This document shows positions 4,741 through 7,159 of a stretch of 7,159 bases of DNA, in pieces. The stretch lies in assembly GCA_016202965.1 (NCBI GenBank), contig JACQNQ010000018.1, positions 1 through 7,159 on the forward strand. Direction: 5' to 3'. The notes under the pieces are model-generated. The model had not been told where the DNA came from, made no database searches, and saw nothing but the letters and a program-made list of their open reading frames with translations. The DNA comes from Candidatus Zambryskiibacteriota bacterium (GTDB lineage: Bacteria; Patescibacteriota; Minisyncoccia; Phycocordibacterales; DATDWN01). Every line of letters starts with the position of its first letter. Positions within the stretch are counted from its first letter, which is position 1. The translations under genes were made by a program, and so were the position numbers.

Positions 4741-4748
4741 TGTACCAA

Positions 4749-4934
4749 ATGACAATAGAACGAAGACGTCCAACTGGTCAGCTTGACGATAGAATTTTTT
4801 GGATTTTTGCCCTTGGCTACTTTATTTTCTCCGTAGCTCAAGCATTTTCCGGAAAAGTGCCCCTTGAACCGGGGCATATTATCGCTTGCGTTGGTATTCC
4901 AATAAGTATTCTTGGAATCATCGAGGGTTTATAA
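4749..4934 (+). CDS. Small two-helix membrane protein (61 aa)
   Basis: I do not recognise a family. The 61-aa product starts MTIERRRPTGQLDDR, a positively charged cytoplasmic-type N-terminus. A hydrophobic helix at about 16-33 (IFWIFALGYFIFSVAQAF) follows, then a short polar loop (SGKVPLEPGH) and a second helix at about 44-58 (IIACVGIPISILGII), so a hairpin in the inner membrane with both ends inside is expected. The gene has a near-consensus promoter and an excellent Shine-Dalgarno. It diverges from mreB from interleaved promoters, so the two may be expressed in a linked or competing way; a role in the envelope is possible but unproven. Its stop codon touches a hairpin region that precedes the DUF4258 gene. 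It has no toxin-type hallmark that I can point to, though small SD-led hydrophobic proteins of this size include type I toxins. Confidence 0.7.
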   Translation: MTIERRRPTGQLDDRIFWIFALGYFIFSVAQAFSGKVPLEPGHIIACVGIPISILGIIEGL

Positions 4935-4967
4935 CCGTCGGAGCAGAAACGCCCGACGGTTTCTGCT
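4935..4967 (+). terminator. Overlapping alternative hairpins between the 61-aa gene and the DUF4258 gene
   Basis: Two perfect stems compete for the same bases. Stem A pairs CCGTCGG (4935-4941) with CCGACGG (4953-4959) and is followed by TTTCTGCT. Stem B pairs AGCAGAAAC (4942-4950) with GTTTCTGCT (4959-4967). The half-arms are swapped relative to a simple long hairpin, and the short connectors make it unlikely that both form together. Stem A is a plausible terminator for the 61-aa gene. Stem B reaches the first base of the TATAAT of the next promoter. Confidence 0.55.
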
Positions 4968-4972
4968 ATAAT
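4964..4972 (+). promoter_or_regulatory. Extended -10 promoter of the DUF4258-DUF2283 pair (leaderless)
   Basis: TGCTATAAT (4964-4972) is a perfect extended -10 element. The ATG at 4981 follows 8 bases after the hexamer, so the leader would be about two bases. No good -35 is visible at 16-18 bp. The element overlaps the 3' arm of a hairpin, which could link its activity to local DNA or RNA structure. Confidence 0.6.
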
Positions 4973-4980
4973 TTGAAAAT

Positions 4981-5199
4981 ATGAAACTGCAGTTTACTGA
5001 CCATGCACAATATCGTATATTTTATGAACGAAACATTTCTGCAGAACAAATAAAAATGGTTATTAGTGGACCGGATTCTTCAGAAAAAATTCAGAACGAT
5101 TTGATAAAATCAAAAAAGCTTTTGGACAAGAGAACTTTAATTGTGGTATATTCAAGAGAAGGAAATGAATATCTTATCATAACAGCATACTTTCAATAA
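4981..5199 (+). CDS. DUF4258-like protein, possible toxin of a TA pair (72 aa)
   Basis: The product begins MKLQFTDHAQYRIFYERNIS and later reads SEKIQNDLIKSKKLLDKRTLIVVYSREGNEYLIITAYFQ. The FTDHAxxRixxRxIS start, the basic middle and the ending (T)LIVVYxxxGxxxxIITAY match what I know of the DUF4258 family, small proteins with a fold related to RelE/BrnT-type ribonuclease toxins. His8, Arg12 and Arg17 are candidate functional residues by family analogy. At 72 aa it is near family size. The DUF2283-like gene follows after one base, an arrangement seen repeatedly in bacteria and often suspected to be a toxin-antitoxin or similar small module. The start follows an extended -10 promoter with no Shine-Dalgarno. 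The family assignment is fairly confident; toxin activity is inference. Confidence 0.75.
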   Translation: MKLQFTDHAQYRIFYERNISAEQIKMVISGPDSSEKIQNDLIKSKKLLDKRTLIVVYSREGNEYLIITAYFQ

Positions 5200-5200
5200 T

Positions 5201-5434
5201 ATGGAAATTACATACGATAAAAAAGCAGACGCGATGTATATCTATTTTCAAAAGGGCGCAAAAATCGCCCGCACCGTTGAACTTGCCGATTTGCTTGTTG
5301 CCGACCTTGATAAAAAAGGAAATGTAATTGGTGTTGAAATTTTGGCTGCTTCGCATCAAGTTAAAAAGAACGGAAAAGCAAGCAGGGTGAAGGATGTTAA
5401 TTTGTTTAATTTTTCTCTCCCATTGCCAGCATAG
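5201..5434 (+). CDS. DUF2283-like protein, possible antitoxin or partner (77 aa)
   Basis: The N-terminal half, EITYDKKADAMYIYF (2-16) followed by RTVELADLLVADLDKKGNVIG (24-44) and VEILAAS (45-51), fits the DUF2283 family, whose members share YDxxxDxLYI and DxDxxGxxxGIEI blocks. The function of the family is not established. The C-terminal tail (HQVKKNGKASRVKDVNLFNF) is basic. The start lies one base after the stop of the DUF4258 gene and has no Shine-Dalgarno of its own, so translation is probably coupled to the upstream gene. The pair is likely one transcription unit. A hairpin GGGCG/CGCCC (5254-5258 with 5266-5270) lies inside the gene. priA begins 42 bases later, with no clear terminator between. 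Confidence 0.75.
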   Translation: MEITYDKKADAMYIYFQKGAKIARTVELADLLVADLDKKGNVIGVEILAASHQVKKNGKASRVKDVNLFNFSLPLPA

Positions 5435-5464
5435 TGACAAAATGCGCCAGATTTGGAAGTTCGG

Positions 5465-5470
5465 TATAAT
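5465..5470 (+). promoter_or_regulatory. -10 element of priA (leaderless)
   Basis: A perfect TATAAT is followed by GTGCCA and the ATG at 5477, so the predicted transcription start is the A of the start codon. There is no convincing -35 at 16-18 bp and no TGn extension. No Shine-Dalgarno is present. Confidence 0.5.
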
Positions 5471-5476
5471 GTGCCA

Positions 5477-7159
5477 ATGAACATCTTGACTGTTATACCG
5501 ATTGCCAGAGGCATCTCCAAGGACACGCTCTCATATTTCACCAAAAAAGATGTGCCTGTCGGGTCAATCGTTTCAATCCCTTTGCGTAAAAAGCGGGCTT
5601 ACGGACTAGTCGTGGAAAGTAAAACGGCAAGCGAAGCAAAATCGGAAATCAAAACACTGCCTTACAGCATAAAAAAAGTAGGCGGGGTGGAGTCTCGTTC
5701 GTTTCTTTCGCCGGCCTTTATAAAATCCGCCGAGAAAATTGCCGACTATAACGCAGCGTCAACTGGCGCGGTGCTTTCTGTTCTTATCCCAAAACCAATT
5801 TTGGAGGAATCGGTAAAATTTTCACACATTACCAAAGAATCGCCAAGGAGTAGTTTTTACGAAACCGTTTTACTGCAAACAGATGATGAGGAAAGGTACG
5901 CCACATACCGTTCACTTATCCGTGAAGAATTTGCCAAAAATCGCAGTATTTTTTGTTGTCTGCCAACAACAGAAGAGTTGCTGAACGCAAAAGAAATATT
6001 GGAAAAAGGCATAGAAAAATACACCTACATATTGCATTCGGGACTTTCCAAAAAAGAGATTCTTTCCGCTTGGCAGAAAATTATTTCCGAAAAGCATCCG
6101 GTTTTAATCATAGCCACCGGTTACTTTATTGGAATTCCGCGAAACGACCTTGGTGTAATTATATTGGAAAAAGAGAGTTCCAGAGCTTACAAAACGCTAT
6201 CCAGACCATTTTTAGATATCAGAGATGTGGCAAAAACAATAGCCAAACAACTGAATATCCGCTTGGTTTTAGGCGACTTATTTTTGCGGGTGGAAACTTT
6301 GTGGAAAGGGAAGAGTCTGACTTACTCCGAATTATCTCCTCTGAAATTTCGTTCGCTTTCTACCGCAGTATTGGAAGTCATAGACGTTCACTCGCCAGCC
6401 AATATGAAGAAGAAGGAATTTTCAGTTTTGGGAGACGCCTTAAAAAAAATGCTCCAACAAGCCAGAGCCAATAACGAGCAGACGTTTTTATTTTGCGGAC
6501 GGAAAGGCCTCTACCCGGAAACGATATGCAGTGATTGCGGCACACCGGTAACTTGTAAAAATTGCAACGCGCCGGTGGTACTCTATGGCAAAACTAGCAA
6601 GCGTTTGTTTGTCTGTCATCATTGCGGAGAGAGACGCGATGCGGACGAGCTATGCAGAAATTGCGGCGGATGGCGTCTTCTGTCACTTGGCATAGGTATT
6701 GAAAAAGTTTTGGAAGAAATAAAATCCGTTTTGGACAATACAAAGATTTTTATAATGGATAAAGACCATATCAAAAACCATAAACAAGCAGTCAAAATGC
6801 GAGATTCTTTTTATAATACTCCCGGAGCTATCTGTCTTGGAACCGAAATGGCTCTTCCATATCTTAAAGATAAAATAGAAAATACTGCCGTAGTTTCTCT
6901 GGATTCGTATTTTTCCATTCCTGACTTCAGGATTAATGAAAAAATCTTTCATATTTTGCTTTCTCTCCGAGCTTTGGCCGAAAAAAGAATGGTTGTCCAG
7001 ACCAGACGGGAAGACAGGAGGATTTTTGATTATGCTCTGCATGGAAATCTCATTGACTTTTATCGCGACGAAATAGAAGAACGGAAACTTGTCGGCTATC
7101 CGCCTTTTGCCACGCATGTCAAAATAACTCTGGAAGGAGAAAAAAATAAAATGAAAAAA
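5477..7159 (+). CDS. priA: PriA-like primosomal protein N', helicase motifs degenerate (3' end cut)
   Basis: This gene encodes a PriA homologue, the protein that recognises stalled replication forks and restarts replication; 561 codons are visible before the edge. I translated it directly. The N-terminus (MNILTVIPIARGISKDTLSY, then VPVGSIVSIPLRKKRAYGLVVE) matches the PriA 3'-DNA-binding domain. HSGLSKKEILSAWQKI, LGVII and AYKTLSRPFLDIRDVA (up to about 255) keep the PriA helicase framework. Four CxxC pairs (Cys351/354, 360/363, 380/383, 393/396) preserve the zinc module, followed by GIGIEKVLEEI. IPDFRINEKIF (about 480) and VGYPPFATHVKI also match. However, no Walker A GxGKT appears, the DEEH box reads EKES (231-234), and the GRAGR-type motif VI reads LRALAEKR. 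ATP-driven unwinding is therefore unlikely, as noted for actinobacterial PriA proteins. A structural or loading role is probable. Start choice rests on homology and the -10 6 bases upstream. Confidence 0.9.
   Translation, partial: MNILTVIPIARGISKDTLSYFTKKDVPVGSIVSIPLRKKRAYGLVVESKTASEAKSEIKTLPYSIKKVGGVESRSFLSPAFIKSAEKIADYNAASTGAVLSVLIPKPILEESVKFSHITKESPRSSFYETVLLQTDDEERYATYRSLIREEFAKNRSIFCCLPTTEELLNAKEILEKGIEKYTYILHSGLSKKEILSAWQKIISEKHPVLIIATGYFIGIPRNDLGVIILEKESSRAYKTLSRPFLDIRDVAKTIAKQLNIRLVLGDLFLRVETLWKGKSLTYSELSPLKFRSLSTAVLEVIDVHSPANMKKKEFSVLGDALKKMLQQARANNEQTFLFCGRKGLYPETICSDCGTPVTCKNCNAPVVLYGKTSKRLFVCHHCGERRDADELCRNCGGWRLLSLGIGIEKVLEEIKSVLDNTKIFIMDKDHIKNHKQAVKMRDSFYNTPGAICLGTEMALPYLKDKIENTAVVSLDSYFSIPDFRINEKIFHILLSLRALAEKRMVVQTRREDRRIFDYALHGNLIDFYRDEIEERKLVGYPPFATHVKITLEGEKNKMKK

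Noticed and set aside
4677..4877. N-terminal extension of the MreB reading frame by 67 residues
   Set aside because: The extra residues do not resemble MreB, they overlap the opposing promoter and 61-aa gene, and the MSIFSKKLGIDLGT start is the family norm.
4935..4967. An H-type pseudoknot formed by both overlapping stems
   Set aside because: The connector between the 3' arms is zero to one base, too short to cross a 7-bp stem, so the stems are more likely mutually exclusive.
5254..5270. GGGCG/CGCCC hairpin in the DUF2283 gene as a regulatory element
   Set aside because: A 5-bp stem inside a coding region is too weak on its own to support a claim.
5953..6474. 173-codon plus-strand open frame inside priA
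   Set aside because: It lies in another frame of priA, has no start signals, and its Arg/Ser-rich composition is typical of an off-frame translation.
6683..7117. 144-codon minus-strand open frame opposite priA
   Set aside because: It is antisense to conserved PriA sequence and shows no start signals.

Overview
The window reads as a piece of a small-genome bacterial chromosome, most likely from the Candidate Phyla Radiation (Patescibacteria, Parcubacteria-like). This is inference from compact or reduced housekeeping proteins, very short intergenic gaps, and G/C-rich palindromes of the GCCTGCCTGC/GCAGGCAGGC kind lying inside reading frames. No phylogenetic test was possible. There are no rRNA or tRNA genes, no CRISPR array and no recognisable transposase. 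No gene-free stretch exceeds 300 bases; the longest is about 207 bases and is filled by a nested inverted repeat.

Layout. Positions 1-1937, minus strand: frr (ribosome recycling factor), rseP-like M50 site-2 protease, then proS (prolyl-tRNA synthetase, cut by the left edge). The order frr-rseP-proS echoes a common bacterial gene neighbourhood. Positions 2058-2291, plus strand: a 77-aa unknown protein divergent from frr, followed by tandem hairpins. Positions 2427-4676, minus strand: mreB, then a structured 176-bp inverted repeat, a 98-aa Cys-rich (zinc-ribbon-like) protein, and a clamp-loader delta'-like gene (holB). Positions 4749-7159, plus strand: a 61-aa two-helix membrane protein divergent from mreB, a DUF4258/DUF2283 pair resembling a toxin-antitoxin module, and priA (cut by the right edge), whose helicase motifs have decayed while its zinc ribbon is intact.

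The most striking pattern is at gene starts. All seven of proS, rseP, frr, holB, mreB, the DUF4258 gene and priA have a TATAAT-like -10 hexamer ending only 6-8 bases before the ATG, and none has a Shine-Dalgarno sequence. If these are the real promoters, transcription begins at or within two bases of the start codon and the mRNAs are leaderless. Three small genes of uncertain function instead carry good Shine-Dalgarno sequences (GGAG or AGGAGG types). In two places (frr/77-aa gene and mreB/61-aa gene) a leaderless housekeeping gene and an SD-led small gene diverge from interleaved promoters with nearly the same geometry.

Other points of interest are a palindromic element inserted in frame in rseP, an rseP with no PDZ domain, a PriA that probably cannot hydrolyse ATP, and a nested inverted-repeat element next to the mreB stop codon that could be a MITE or a structured RNA.
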